From Thiocapsa roseopersicina (GTDB lineage: Bacteria > Pseudomonadota > Gammaproteobacteria > Chromatiales > Chromatiaceae), in NCBI RefSeq assembly GCF_900106925.1, contig NZ_FNNZ01000007.1, positions 157,426 through 221,425 on the forward strand: a DNA stretch of 64,000 bases, given 5' to 3'. Of this stretch, positions 53,125-62,379 are shown piece after piece. The notes beneath the pieces are model-generated. The model was not told the origin of the DNA. It did no database searches and worked only from the letters and a program-made list of their open reading frames with translations. Each line of letters starts with the position of its first letter. The first letter of the stretch is position 1. A program made the translations under genes and the position numbers.

Positions 53125-53624
53125 CGAGACCGGCTCCGCGCCGTCGCGCGGACTTGCGCACCGGTCGGTGCATGCTTCCACCAATCGCGATGTCGAAACT
53201 CGCTGCAGTCCTTCGCCATGACCTGGACGGATCCGCCTCGACGGAATCCCCAGCCTTTGATCCTCGGGCCATGCAGGAAAAGCGTCCAAGCCGGCACGCC
53301 CGCACGCAAGACCACCCGGTGATAATCCGAGCCGCGCAGCCTGTTGAATCGCCCCGGAGCGCAGAAGCGCACCCGGGTCTGCTCTGAGTCGCCGTCGAGG
53401 CCGCGGATCTCGTCATAGCCGCCCGAGAGCACCAAGCTCAAGGCATGTCCCCAGGGGTGATCGTGAAGGCCGCGATCCGGATCCGAATCGACGAAGCGAT
53501 GCAGGTAGAGATGCCAGCCGAAGGCGCCGAGGAGGTAGTAGCGTTCGAGGTAGGGCTCGCCCCGCTCGCCTTCGATGAGACGACAGGGTCGACGCGCGCC
53601 GATCCATTCAAGCAGTCTTTCCAT
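53121..53624 (-). CDS. Cupin-fold protein, function unknown
   Basis: A 167-residue soluble protein whose core looks like a cupin: GWHLYLHRFVDSD and the histidine pair in LHDHPWGHALSLVLSGGYDE, then RGSDYHRVVL and WTLFLHGPRIKGWGF. The His-x-His and a later His could bind a metal. No substrate is suggested by sequence. The gene starts ten bases from a TAAACCGCG repeat and ends in the start codon of the Kunitz gene, so the two are translated together. Confidence 0.7.
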   Translation of the reverse strand: MERLLEWIGARRPCRLIEGERGEPYLERYYLLGAFGWHLYLHRFVDSDPDRGLHDHPWGHALSLVLSGGYDEIRGLDGDSEQTRVRFCAPGRFNRLRGSDYHRVVLRAGVPAWTLFLHGPRIKGWGFRRGGSVQVMAKDCSEFRHRDWWKHAPTGAQVRATARSRSR

Positions 53625-53633
53625 CGGGGCCTT

Positions 53634-53718
53634 TAAACCGCGTCCGTTGCGATAAAAACTCTTCTCACGCTAACTCCGCGTCGCATTCATTCACAGGCGT
53701 CGCAGCGGACGCGGTTTA
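53634..53718. repeat. 85-bp TAAACCGCG unit upstream of the cupin gene
   Basis: Nearly perfect inverted ends: TAAACCGCGTCCGTTGCGA at the left and TCGCAGCGGACGCGGTTTA at the right, differing at a single paired position over 19 bases. The interior is unrelated to the L and R units. This copy shows the palindrome best and could form a long stem. Confidence 0.88.
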
Positions 53719-54059
53719 AAGAATGAGAAAGGTTTGAGGTGGGGAGAGCTCCGTCATGTAAGGTCAAGCATCGACCTTGCGCGCCGTGGTTCGGCGGCGA
53801 AGCTCGTGACTTCGCGCGATTCGAGCGCTTGAGGTCAAGGCGCGATTATACGGCGGAGAGAGGAGCTGCGTGAGGCTGCGACGCACACGCCGCTCCGAGG
53901 AGCTCCTGCGAATCTCGGGGGCGATTTCCGAACGTCGGCATCCGCACTGCGCCTCGCGGCAAAATGAGAAGGGGCGACTCAAGTCGCCCCTACATGCCCC
54001 TACATGTCCTTAGTTCCCGGTCGCTCGGTCTCCGCAAATCATCGAAAGCGCTTTTTCTT
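53719..54059. other. Intergenic stretch between two repeats, with one palindromic hairpin
   Basis: No gene was recognised in these 341 bases; the one short minus-strand frame is Arg/Ser-rich and looks like chance. The only structure is GGGGCGACTCAAGTCGCCCC at 53971-53990, a perfect 20-base palindrome suited to a terminator, followed by two copies of CCCCTACATG. Confidence 0.6.
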
Positions 54060-54144
54060 TAAACCGCGTCCGACGCAGAGGCATTTGGTATCCAGCCCGT
54101 CGAGCGTGTCGACGAATCGACCTGTTAGCTCGGGACGCGGTTTA
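54060..54144. repeat. 85-bp TAAACCGCG unit forming the rubrerythrin stop codon
   Basis: The ends are TAAACCGCGTCC and GGGACGCGGTTTA. Read on the minus strand, its first TAA (54144-54142) is the stop codon of the rubrerythrin gene. The interior resembles neither the L nor the R class. Confidence 0.87.
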
Positions 54145-54561
54145 GGCGTCGAGGTTGTCGAGCGCCTTCTGGAAGCGGTTGGCGTGCGAGCGCTCGGCCT
54201 TGGCCAGCGTCTCGAACCAATCGGCGACCTCGTCGAATCCTTCGTCGCGCGCGGTCTTCGCCATGCCGGGGTACATATCCGTGTACTCATGGGTCTCGCC
54301 CGCGATGGCCGCGCGCAGATTGTCGCCGGTCGGTCCGATCGGCAAACCGGTGGCCGGATCGCCGACGGCTTCGAGATACTCGAGGTGGCCGTGTGCATGA
54401 CCGGTCTCGCCCTCGGCGGTGGAGCGGAAGACCGCCGCGACATCGTTGTAGCCCTCGACATCGGCCTTGGCGGCGAAGTAGAGGTAGCGGCGATTGGCCT
54501 GAGACTCGCCCGCGAAGGCTTCCTTCAAACTCTCTTCGGTTTTGCTGCCCTTGAGCTCCAT
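54142..54561 (-). CDS. Rubrerythrin, diiron domain only
   Basis: A peroxide-scavenging diiron protein of 139 residues: [55 protein letters not shown] and [14 protein letters not shown] supply the Glu/His ligands of the four-helix bundle. The C-terminal rubredoxin domain of classical rubrerythrins is missing, so an external electron donor is needed. The stop codon belongs to the adjoining repeat. A GGTGAC-N4-GTCATC near-palindrome in the upstream region (54604-54625 area) might bind a redox regulator, but this is speculative. Confidence 0.9.
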   Translation of the reverse strand: MELKGSKTEESLKEAFAGESQANRRYLYFAAKADVEGYNDVAAVFRSTAEGETGHAHGHLEYLEAVGDPATGLPIGPTGDNLRAAIAGETHEYTDMYPGMAKTARDEGFDEVADWFETLAKAERSHANRFQKALDNLDA

Positions 54562-54772
54562 GTCGATCTCCTCACGATGGAATGAACGGGGTTGGCTGAA
54601 CCTACACCGATGACCTTAGTCACCTACAAGCCGTTTCAGAAATTGTTTGTTCCAATGGGTGCGATCGTCTCTTTTTATGGGCGACGGCGCTCTTCGACAA
54701 GTCTGTGAACTGGTGCGGCGACGCGACCCTGTGCACCTGCTATATCCTATGCTGATCACCAAGGAGCAGACT

Positions 54773-55651
54773 ATGCCAGCGTCCACCGGCTTAAGGACAT
54801 TCGACATCGCGCCCGACATCGCTCCCTCTCAGGCCCCGGGGGAAACCCGTTCGGGGCGCACCGCACAAAGGCGGACGCTTCTGCAGTTGACCGATCCGCA
54901 CCTCTTCGCCGACCCCGAGGGGCAGTTGCTCGACGTCACCACGCGTCGCAGCTTCGAGGCGGTGTTGGAGCTCGCACTCGCGCATTCGCCGCCGGCCGAC
55001 GCTTTGGTGCTCACGGGCGATCTCGTCCACGACGAGTCGCGCGAAGGCTATCGTACGCTTCGCCGCTTGCTCGATCGCACCGGGCTGCCCTACTACTGCA
55101 TCCCCGGCAACCACGACTCGCGCCCGCTGATGGACGAGCTGCTCGGACCAGCAGCGCTCGGGCCGGTCGCCGCGCGCGAGCTCGGCGGCTGGAATCTCGT
55201 GTTTCTCGACTCCACCGAGCCGGGACGCGAAGGCGGGCGGATCGGCGCGGCTCGACTCGCAGCGCTTCGCGATGCCGTCGCGGCAGACCCCTCGCCCGCC
55301 GTCATCTTCCTGCATCAGCATCCGATCCCGGTGCGCAGCGCATGGATGGACAAGCTCCGGGTCGAGGACGGAGACGAGCTCCTCGGGATCTGCGACCGAC
55401 ACCCTCAAGTCAAGGCCCTGGTATGCGGTCACATCCACCAGGAATTCGAGCATCGGATCCAGGGTTGCCGCATCCTGGGAACACCCTCGACCTGCGTTCA
55501 GTTCGCGCCGCGCCAAGCCGATTTCGCGATCGATACCCACGCCCCCGGCTACCGAGAGCTTACGCTCCTTGCCGACGGCGCGTTGGAGACCAGAGTCGTC
55601 CGTCTCGACGGCTATCCGGAGCACCCGAGTCGAACGGCGGGCGGTTATTGA
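54773..55651 (+). CDS. cpdA: Calcineurin-like phosphodiesterase, probable 3',5'-cAMP phosphodiesterase CpdA
   Basis: A 292-residue metallophosphoesterase with all dimetal motifs in order: LLQLTDPHLF, LVLTGDLVHDES, CIPGNHDSR, VIFLHQHPIP and VCGHIHQEF. The order and spacing fit CpdA, which lowers cAMP. The ATG at 54773 is preferred because AAGGAG lies seven bases upstream. The first 35 residues are a poorly conserved extension. It is divergent from rubrerythrin. Confidence 0.82.
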   Translation: MPASTGLRTFDIAPDIAPSQAPGETRSGRTAQRRTLLQLTDPHLFADPEGQLLDVTTRRSFEAVLELALAHSPPADALVLTGDLVHDESREGYRTLRRLLDRTGLPYYCIPGNHDSRPLMDELLGPAALGPVAARELGGWNLVFLDSTEPGREGGRIGAARLAALRDAVAADPSPAVIFLHQHPIPVRSAWMDKLRVEDGDELLGICDRHPQVKALVCGHIHQEFEHRIQGCRILGTPSTCVQFAPRQADFAIDTHAPGYRELTLLADGALETRVVRLDGYPEHPSRTAGGY

Positions 55652-55692
55652 GGCGCCCGACACCTGTGAGACATCGCTCGGGGAACGCCCCG

Positions 55693-55983
55693 TCAGTCGA
55701 TAGCGAAGCTCGGATGCTGCTGAAAGCCCAAAGGCTCGCAAGCAACCCCGGTCACGGCAGCACCCGGTGGACCGGTGCGCAACCAGTCGCGCAGATGGCC
55801 GACGGCATTCGCCTCCCCGCAAATGAGCAGCTCCACGCGGCCGTCGGGGAGATTTCGCGCATACCCGGTCACGCCCAGCCGCATCGCCTGCTCGCGGGCC
55901 GACGCACGGAAAAACACCCCCTGCACCCGCCCGCCGACGAGGCAGCGGTAACAGATGCGATGCTCGCTTTGATGCTCATCCAT
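55693..55983 (-). CDS. acyP: Acylphosphatase
   Basis: A 96-residue enzyme that hydrolyses acyl phosphates. The signature is complete: CLVGGRVQGVFFRASAREQA (phosphate loop with catalytic Arg) and GYARNLPDGRVELLICGEA (catalytic Asn). It starts at the ATG at 55983 and is followed on its 3' side by the convergent cpdA gene. Confidence 0.93.
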   Translation of the reverse strand: MDEHQSEHRICYRCLVGGRVQGVFFRASAREQAMRLGVTGYARNLPDGRVELLICGEANAVGHLRDWLRTGPPGAAVTGVACEPLGFQQHPSFAID

Positions 55984-56040
55984 TCTCTGCTCCTCGGATC
56001 GCGCCCCGAAGGTCGCCGGGATTCGGTCTTGGCTCGCGGT

Positions 56041-56610
56041 CTATCCCTTGGCGGCGGCTTGGCGCTCGCGCTTGTAGGCCGGGAAGGTGACATCCTTGTA
56101 GCGCTCCTGAACGACATACTCCCCGAGCCACATGAATTCGGTCGCATCGCCGGTCGCGCCCGTGTACCTGGCGACCAGGTTGCCGTCCAGGTCGAAGAAG
56201 GCGAACACCGGGGTCGCACGCACCCGATGCGTCTTCAAAGCAAAATCCTTTTGCGCCATCGCCGTGCCCGTAAAATCATGGATCTCGACATCGCCCTCGA
56301 TATCGATCGGGAAGATCATGAAGTGCTCTTTGAAATAGTCCTGCACCTCGGGCTGGTTGAGCACCGTGGTCTTCATGCGATGACAAAAGGGACACTCGTC
56401 CATCTCGAACATCAGCAGGACGCCCTTCTTGCCCTCGGCTCTCGCAGTCTCGAGCTCTTCGGCGAAATCGCCGAAGGTCGAGTCGAAGAAATACTGGGCC
56501 GGATCCCGGGTCGCAGCGCCGACCGCAGTCGCGCACAGCACGAGCAGCATGAACATCAGTCGAAGCTGTCGCCGACCATCACACGAAAGCAGGTGAGCCA
56601 TTCTTGTCAT
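56041..56610 (-). CDS. Exported thioredoxin-fold protein with a CPFC active site
   Basis: A 189-residue periplasmic thioredoxin-like protein, similar in design to SoxW. After a signal peptide (LMFMLLVLCATAVGAA) comes the redox centre MDECPFCHRMKTTVL at about residue 73, then ATPVFAFFDLDGNLVARYTG with the cis-proline. SoxW-like proteins keep partner cysteines reduced in sulfur-oxidising bacteria, which would fit a purple sulfur host, but no sox genes are in view. It precedes acyP by 57 bases on the same strand. Confidence 0.82.
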   Translation of the reverse strand: MTRMAHLLSCDGRRQLRLMFMLLVLCATAVGAATRDPAQYFFDSTFGDFAEELETARAEGKKGVLLMFEMDECPFCHRMKTTVLNQPEVQDYFKEHFMIFPIDIEGDVEIHDFTGTAMAQKDFALKTHRVRATPVFAFFDLDGNLVARYTGATGDATEFMWLGEYVVQERYKDVTFPAYKRERQAAAKG

Positions 56611-56753
56611 GCCTCTTCGCAGTATCTGGGCACCGGGCGAATGTCCGGGCCGTGTCGGCTGATTCTCACCAGTTCGGCGTTACAGTTCAATGCCCGGATC
56701 TCGCGACGTCGGATGCGGCGGCTCGGGCGGACGAAACATCGGCTTTCACTGCC

Positions 56754-56960
56754 GACGCGGTTTAGACTAAACCGCGCCCGGTGCGGTATGCGTCGTTTGT
56801 TGGATTGGCTTGGCCGCGCCACCTCCAACAACTGTCGGTGCTGGCGCGGTTTAAAGTATTAAAAAATATTAGATTTTAAACCTCGTCACCACAAAGTTCG
56901 GAAAAACCCTTAAGCCCGACACGAAATGAAAATAACGCATTTCACTCTGGACGCGGTTTA
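56754..56960 (+). repeat. Half unit plus composite TAAACCGCG element (L unit, linker, R unit)
   Basis: A stray right end GACGCGGTTTA (56754-56764) is followed by a full L unit (56768-56853, 86 bp), a 23-base AT-rich linker (56854-56876) and an R unit (56877-56960, 84 bp, left end TAAACCTCG). The L unit is nearly the same as 3102-3187. The stray end shares TTTCACT before it with the R unit, so it is probably a deleted R copy. The element fills most of the gap between the thioredoxin-like gene and the wrbA-like gene. Confidence 0.87.
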
Positions 56961-56961
56961 A

Positions 56962-57651
<690 letters not shown>

Positions 57652-57687
57652 AGCGCCGGACCCGCATCTCCCCGAGCAGGCGGAACC

Positions 57688-58392
57688 TTGACCGACCATC
57701 CCGGGCAACTGCATCTGCCGATCACGCTGATCCGCGAGCCGACGCTCGAGGACTATCGCGCCGGGCCAAATGCAGAGGCGCTCGCCGCGGTCGAGGCATT
57801 GGTGTCCGGGGCAGGCGAGCCTTATGTGTTTCTCTTCGGAGGCGCATCGACCGGCAAGACCCATCTGCTGCAGGGCGCCTGTCAGGCTGCAATCAAACGG
57901 GCACGCACGGCGCAGTACATCCCGCTCGGCGAGGCCGGGCTGATGCCCTCGATCTTCGACGACCTCGAAACCCGCGATCTGTTGGCGATCGACGATGTGC
58001 AGGCCATCGCCGGCAAGGCGGACTGGGAGGTCGCCTTGTTCGATCTGTTCAATCGTGCGCGCGCGCGCGGATGCGCGCTTCTGATTGCGGGGAGCTCGGC
58101 CCCGGACGCCCTGGGACTTGGTCTGGCGGATCTGTGCTCGCGCCTGCAATGGGGGCCGCGCTACTGTCTGCTGCCGCTCGCCGACCCGGACTGCGAGCGC
58201 TTGCTCACGGAGGTCGCCACGGAGCTGGGTATGCGGATGGGTCAGGAAACCGCTCGCTACATCATGAACAACTATGCCCGCGATCCCGGCTCGCTGGTCG
58301 CCCTGATCGAGCGGATCGACCAAGTCAGCCTGCGCGAGCAACGCCAGCCGACCATTCCGCTGGTGCGTCGGGTCATGCGCGGCGAGAGCTGA
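57688..58392 (+). CDS. hda: DnaA regulatory inactivator Hda
   Basis: Hda promotes ATP hydrolysis by DnaA on the loaded sliding clamp and prevents over-initiation. The 234 residues start at TTG with a clamp-binding-like N-terminus (GQLHLPITL). The AAA+ core follows: FLFGGASTGKTHLLQGACQA (Walker A, with Ser in place of the usual Gly), LLAIDDVQAIAGK (Walker B) and LCSRLQWGPRYCL (arginine-finger region). The C-terminus IPLVRRVM is typical. Its presence supports a gammaproteobacterial origin. Confidence 0.92.
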   Translation: MTDHPGQLHLPITLIREPTLEDYRAGPNAEALAAVEALVSGAGEPYVFLFGGASTGKTHLLQGACQAAIKRARTAQYIPLGEAGLMPSIFDDLETRDLLAIDDVQAIAGKADWEVALFDLFNRARARGCALLIAGSSAPDALGLGLADLCSRLQWGPRYCLLPLADPDCERLLTEVATELGMRMGQETARYIMNNYARDPGSLVALIERIDQVSLREQRQPTIPLVRRVMRGES

Positions 58393-58541
58393 ACGGCGAT
58401 CGATTTGCGGTTTGACGATCCGGCGGTGTGACGCTCCGGCGCAACGATCCGGCGAATCGACGCCCGACCGACTGATGTCCGATTCACGCCTCGCCGTCGG
58501 GCAGCGTCGCCGCTGCAGCCGCTGCCGGGCATTCAGCGGCC

Positions 58542-59000
58542 TCACTCGCCGCAGATCAGGCGCCCGAACCTCGCCCGGTCGATCGTCGCCGACTGCGTGC
58601 AGACCCTCCTCAACCGCTCCACGAGCGGGCCGTCGGGATCAAAGATCAGAACCCAAGAGGTGGCGGCCATGCTCATGCCCTCGAAGCCATCCACTCGGCA
58701 GGCCGCATAGACCTGCTCGTAGAGGTCATCGCAAAAGGCGGGGCCGATGCGCTCGGAGCGATAACCGCATTGATCGATCACCGCTTGGAGCGCTCCGGTA
58801 CCGGTCGCACCCGTATAGGCGCTCACATCGCCGAAATCCCGCAGACCGGCCGCCTCGAGGTTTGCGATCACGCGATCGCGGCAAGCCTCCCAAGCCGGCC
58901 CCGACTTGGCGGAGAAGCCGGGAGCCGCATAGTGCAGAAGGATCAGGAAGAGGCCGGCGGCAAGTAAACCCTGAAGCCGTGGGCGGGAGACATGAACCAT
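58542..59000 (-). CDS. Exported hypothetical protein with conserved cysteines
   Basis: Not recognised. A 152-residue protein starting MVHVSRPRLQGLLAAGLFLI, with a signal peptide ending about residue 32. The mature part has cysteines in WEACRDRVIANLEA, QCGYRSERIGPAFCDDLYEQ, AACRVDGF, RRVCTQ and LICGE; there are six or seven in 120 residues, suggesting disulfides in the periplasm. No domain was identified. Convergent with hda, 149 bases away. Confidence 0.6.
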   Translation of the reverse strand: MVHVSRPRLQGLLAAGLFLILLHYAAPGFSAKSGPAWEACRDRVIANLEAAGLRDFGDVSAYTGATGTGALQAVIDQCGYRSERIGPAFCDDLYEQVYAACRVDGFEGMSMAATSWVLIFDPDGPLVERLRRVCTQSATIDRARFGRLICGE

Positions 59001-59382
59001 GTTGAGCTCCTGTCCGGACGACGAAGGCAACGCCCTCTAGCTTGGCGATCGAGATCAGCAGGGCGCCACTCACGACGAATCGGAGATCTCCGTATCGAGG
59101 CTGCGCGGCCGATGTCGGTCAAGTCCTTCACAGCGCGCTCGATGGCATGAGTGTGTTTTAGTCAGTCTATGCCAAGACCGACGGTCCTGCACCCGACACC
59201 GCCGGATCTTGTCGGTCGGGGTCAAAGACGAGTCATCGCGGCCTGAGCATTTGGAAAGGCCAGGCGACGCCATCACTTCCGTAGAGCCGAACGCTATGCG
59301 CTGAAGACGACCGGACAAGGTCGGTATACAGGGAACGCCGGTTCGGGCGCAGTCTTCCAAGCCGTATCGGAGCTCGACCGAC
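59001..59382. other. Intergenic DNA upstream of the alpha/beta hydrolase
   Basis: 382 bases between divergent genes. No RNA gene, repeat unit or coding region was recognised; frames crossing it are low-confidence shadows. Promoters for both flanking genes should lie here but none has a clear consensus. Confidence 0.5.
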
Positions 59383-60234
59383 ATGCTCACGACCCTGAGT
59401 CTCTTCGCCGTTTTGGCTGCTGCCGCAATCCCGGCAGGTGTGCATCTGGGATTTCGCGCACCCCGGCTCCGCGAAATCGGCACGCCGGCGGACTCCGGCC
59501 TCGACTTCGAGGCGGTTCGCATCCCGACCGTGCGATGCCGATCCCTCTTCGGCTGGCTGCTTCCGGCAGCCGACTCGACACGCACCCTCGTCATCCTGCA
59601 CGGCTGGGGCGGCAACGCCGAGCTGATGCTGCCCATCGCAATCCCCTTCCGAGAGGCCGGCTTCAACGTCCTGCTTTTCGATGCCCGCAATCACGGCGGG
59701 AGCGACGGCGACACCTTTTCCTCCTTGCCTCGATTTGCCGAGGACCTCGGAATGGCCATCGCCTGGCTCAAGCGGCATCACCCGGCACGGGCCGAGTGTA
59801 TCGCCGTGCTCGGCCACTCCGTCGGGGCAGGTGCTGCCCTGTTCGAGGCATCGCGCAACCCGGACATCGCGGCCGTGATCAGTATCGCCGCGTTCGCCCA
59901 CCCCGCCCGCGTGACCGAGGCATCGGTGCGACACCTGCACCTGCCGGCTCCGATCGTCTACGGGATCATCCGCTACGTGGAATGGCTGATCGGACACCGC
60001 TTCGACACCATTGCGCCGATGAACACGGTCACCCGCATCACCTGTCCGGTGTTGCTGGTGCACGGCCGAGCGGATCGCGTAGTTCCGGTGGAGGATGCGC
60101 GGCTGATCCACGCGCGATCCTCCGGAACCCATGTGCATTTGCTGGAGATCGACGGCGCCGATCATGATTCGGTCGATCGCATCGAGGACCATGTCAGTGA
60201 GTTGCTGGGGTTTCTTGAGCTTCAGTGCGCGTGA
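59383..60234 (+). CDS. Alpha/beta hydrolase, membrane-anchored
   Basis: A 283-residue serine hydrolase with an N-terminal hydrophobic anchor (LSLFAVLAAAAIPAGVHLGF). Visible elements are LVILHGWGGNAELM (oxyanion loop), FDARNHGGSDGD, the nucleophile elbow VLGHSVGAG, the acid in LVHGRADRVVPV and the histidine in GADHDSVD, so the triad is complete. It resembles exported esterase or peptidase-like family members; the substrate is unknown. GAGCTCG precedes the ATG without a strong ribosome-binding site. Confidence 0.82.
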   Translation: MLTTLSLFAVLAAAAIPAGVHLGFRAPRLREIGTPADSGLDFEAVRIPTVRCRSLFGWLLPAADSTRTLVILHGWGGNAELMLPIAIPFREAGFNVLLFDARNHGGSDGDTFSSLPRFAEDLGMAIAWLKRHHPARAECIAVLGHSVGAGAALFEASRNPDIAAVISIAAFAHPARVTEASVRHLHLPAPIVYGIIRYVEWLIGHRFDTIAPMNTVTRITCPVLLVHGRADRVVPVEDARLIHARSSGTHVHLLEIDGADHDSVDRIEDHVSELLGFLELQCA

Positions 60235-60389
60235 GAGGGGTCGTATCGCGTACGGTATGGCGACGACCCGCGGTTTGATTCGGCCGCATCCAGCTCCGCG
60301 CAAGCGCTCCGATTCAGGTCCAATTGGGTTCGCGCCTGACTCGCGCCGACAGCGAGAAGGAGGAAAAGCAAGAGGTTGGCTCGCATCAT
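60222..60389 (-). CDS. Short exported protein, possible truncated DUF1311 (LprI-like) remnant
   Basis: A 55-residue frame with a good signal peptide (MMRANLLLFLLLAVGASQA), followed by QLDLNRSACAELDAAESNRG. That fragment resembles the first helix of DUF1311/LprI proteins, which are usually over 100 residues and carry more cysteines. If so, the gene has lost its 3' part. It overlaps the 3' end of the convergent hydrolase by 13 bases. Low confidence as a functional gene. Confidence 0.4.
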   Translation of the reverse strand: MMRANLLLFLLLAVGASQARTQLDLNRSACAELDAAESNRGSSPYRTRYDPSHAH

Positions 60390-60588
60390 CGTGCAGTGTC
60401 CCCCGAGACAATGGATGTCGATTCCACCGACCATACGGGCGCTGGCGCGCCCCTCATGGACGGCGACCGTCGCAGGTTTTGAACCCGCTCGCGCCGGCCA
60501 TGACACACGACGCCGGTGACCGGCACAACTCGCGTTTGGAATGACGATGCGCACCCTACCGCGGTCGGGGAAGCGCCTCCATCGATCC

Positions 60589-61149
60589 TCATTCGGGACT
60601 GGCAGGTGTGCCCGGTGCAACGCTGGGCAGGGGGAAGATCAACGCGCCGGTCTCGAAGCCGGCCGCCTCTGCCTTGGCGATCAGATCCTCCAGGATCTCG
60701 GCCGGTAATTGCGGTTGCCGAGCCAGGATCCACAAATACTCCCGCGTCGGTCCCGAGATCATCGCCCAGCGGTACTCGGGGTCCAGCGCGAAGACGTGAT
60801 AGCCGCCGTAGAAGGGGCCGAAGAAACTGACCTTCATGCTGGCAACGTCCGGAGTGGACAGGAAGTAGGCGCGGCCCTCCGCTGTTTTCCATACGTCCTT
60901 GGCCGGCTCGTAACCCCGGTTGAGCACGGCAAGACCTCCATCCTCGCGCCGACTGTAGGTCGCGGTCACCTGCTCCAGACCGCGCTCGAAACGATGGTCC
61001 AGACGGGCGATCTCGTGCCAGGTGCCGAGGTAACGCTCGGCGTCGAAGCCCCGCACCGGCTCGATGCCCTCCGGCACGCCGGTACAGCCGCCGGTCAGCA
61101 GGATCGGGAGCAGGAGGAAAAGCACGAGCAGCGACGGGCGGGGATTCAT
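60589..61149 (-). CDS. blc: Outer-membrane lipocalin lipoprotein (Blc-like)
   Basis: A 186-residue lipocalin that binds lysophospholipids or fatty acids in the outer membrane. The start at 61149 is followed by a lipoprotein signal ending LLTGGC. The fold shows the lipocalin signature RYLGTWHEIARLDHRFERGL, then VLNRGYEPAKDVWKTAEGRA, FFGPFYGGYHVFALDPEYRW and LWILARQPQLP. Divergent from the beta-lactamase gene, 306 bases apart. Confidence 0.92.
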   Translation of the reverse strand: MNPRPSLLVLFLLLPILLTGGCTGVPEGIEPVRGFDAERYLGTWHEIARLDHRFERGLEQVTATYSRREDGGLAVLNRGYEPAKDVWKTAEGRAYFLSTPDVASMKVSFFGPFYGGYHVFALDPEYRWAMISGPTREYLWILARQPQLPAEILEDLIAKAEAAGFETGALIFPLPSVAPGTPASPE

Positions 61150-61455
61150 AGCGGTTACCGGGTCGGGTGGATGTGGGTGTCGGTTGCCCATCGTGCGAGG
61201 CATCATGACCAGCTCGGGTGCGCGTCCCTCGGCGAAACGGGTCGCGCCGGACGGCACGGGACGTCAGGCTAGGGACCGTCCAAAGGCCTGTCAAGGCAAG
61301 GGCAGGGCAACGCTGCGCAGGGTCCGGATCGCATATCGGTTCGGGCGCCCGCGGCCACCGCAGACCCGGCACGCGCCCCGGCCATTCCGGATCGCGTGGT
61401 TGCCGCCCGGCCGGTGTAAGCTCGCGCCGTTGCTCACCCGAACCTGGATCTCCCG
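61150..61455. other. Divergent intergenic region between lipocalin and beta-lactamase
   Basis: 306 bases with no gene recognised. Shared promoters for the two envelope genes are expected. No riboswitch, operator palindrome or repeat unit was seen. Confidence 0.5.
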
Positions 61456-62379
61456 ATGCCACGGCTCCTTGCGCTGCTCGCGGCGCTCTTCATCGCCGCA
61501 CCCGGCCATGCCGAGGACGCCGACCTCGCCGCGCTGTTCGCCGCGGCCGGCGTCGAGGGCACCCTCGTCATCGCCGACCTCGCCGGCGACTCGGTGCATG
61601 TGCACAACGCCCCGCGGGCTGCGCAACGGTTCCCGGCCGCCTCGACCTTCAAGATCCTCAACACCCTCGTCGCGCTGGAGGAGGGCGTCGTCGCCGGACC
61701 CGATGCCCTGATCCCCTGGGACGGGCAGATGCACGACATGCCCGACTGGAATCGCGATCACACCCTCGCCAGTGCCTTTGCGACCTCGTGCGTCTGGTGC
61801 TATCAGACCTTGGCTCGAGAGATCGGCGCCGAGCGCTACCGCAGCCACCTCGAGCGCGCGGGCTACGGCGCGCTGGCGGAGCCGTTCGACCCCGTGGCCT
61901 TCTGGCTCGACGGCAGCCTCACCATCAGTGCCCTGGAACAGGTTGAGTTCCTGCGTCGGGTGATTCTGCGCACCCTGCCGTATCGTGCATCCAGCTACGC
62001 GGGCCTGCGTCGGGTCATGCTCGCCGAAACCACCGAGCAGCACCGCCTGTTCGCGAAGACCGGTTGGGCCGCGCGTGCGACCCCGCAGATCGGCTGGTAT
62101 GTCGGGTATGTCGAGACCGAGAGGCCCGAGGCGACCTGGATCTTCGCCTTGAACATGGACACCCGCGGTGCTGCCGATCTGCCCTTGCGTCGGGATCTCG
62201 TGCGCGCCGGATTGCGGGTGAAGGGGATCATCGTAGGGACAACCATACGTTCAGATTTTCGGGAGTTAAAATCAGATCGGCGCGGGCTATTTCCAGATCT
62301 GCTGACGATCGAATCGCTATTCCTGGATTTGCAGACGGCGGGATCGGAACCCGCCGCCGGCTATTTCCAGATTTGCTGA
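61456..62379 (+). CDS. Class D (OXA-type) beta-lactamase with a repeat-derived C-terminal tail
   Basis: A 307-residue periplasmic serine beta-lactamase. A signal peptide (LLALLAALFIAAPGHA) precedes the active-site motif STFK in PAASTFKILNTLVALEEG, the SCV triplet in ATSCVWCYQTLAR, FWLDGSLTISALEQVEFLRR and the KTG motif in FAKTGWAA. The usual Y-G-N is Y-G-A here, as some divergent class D enzymes show. The normal fold ends near residue 264 (KGIIVGTT); the last 43 residues are encoded by a tandem nucleotide repeat and have no family counterpart. Chromosomal OXA-like genes are common in environmental bacteria; activity is not proven. Confidence 0.88.
   Translation: MPRLLALLAALFIAAPGHAEDADLAALFAAAGVEGTLVIADLAGDSVHVHNAPRAAQRFPAASTFKILNTLVALEEGVVAGPDALIPWDGQMHDMPDWNRDHTLASAFATSCVWCYQTLAREIGAERYRSHLERAGYGALAEPFDPVAFWLDGSLTISALEQVEFLRRVILRTLPYRASSYAGLRRVMLAETTEQHRLFAKTGWAARATPQIGWYVGYVETERPEATWIFALNMDTRGAADLPLRRDLVRAGLRVKGIIVGTTIRSDFRELKSDRRGLFPDLLTIESLFLDLQTAGSEPAAGYFQIC

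Noticed and set aside
59070..59690. A 206-codon minus-strand frame overlapping the alpha/beta hydrolase start
   Set aside because: It covers the hydrolase coding region in antisense and has Arg/Ser-rich shadow composition.
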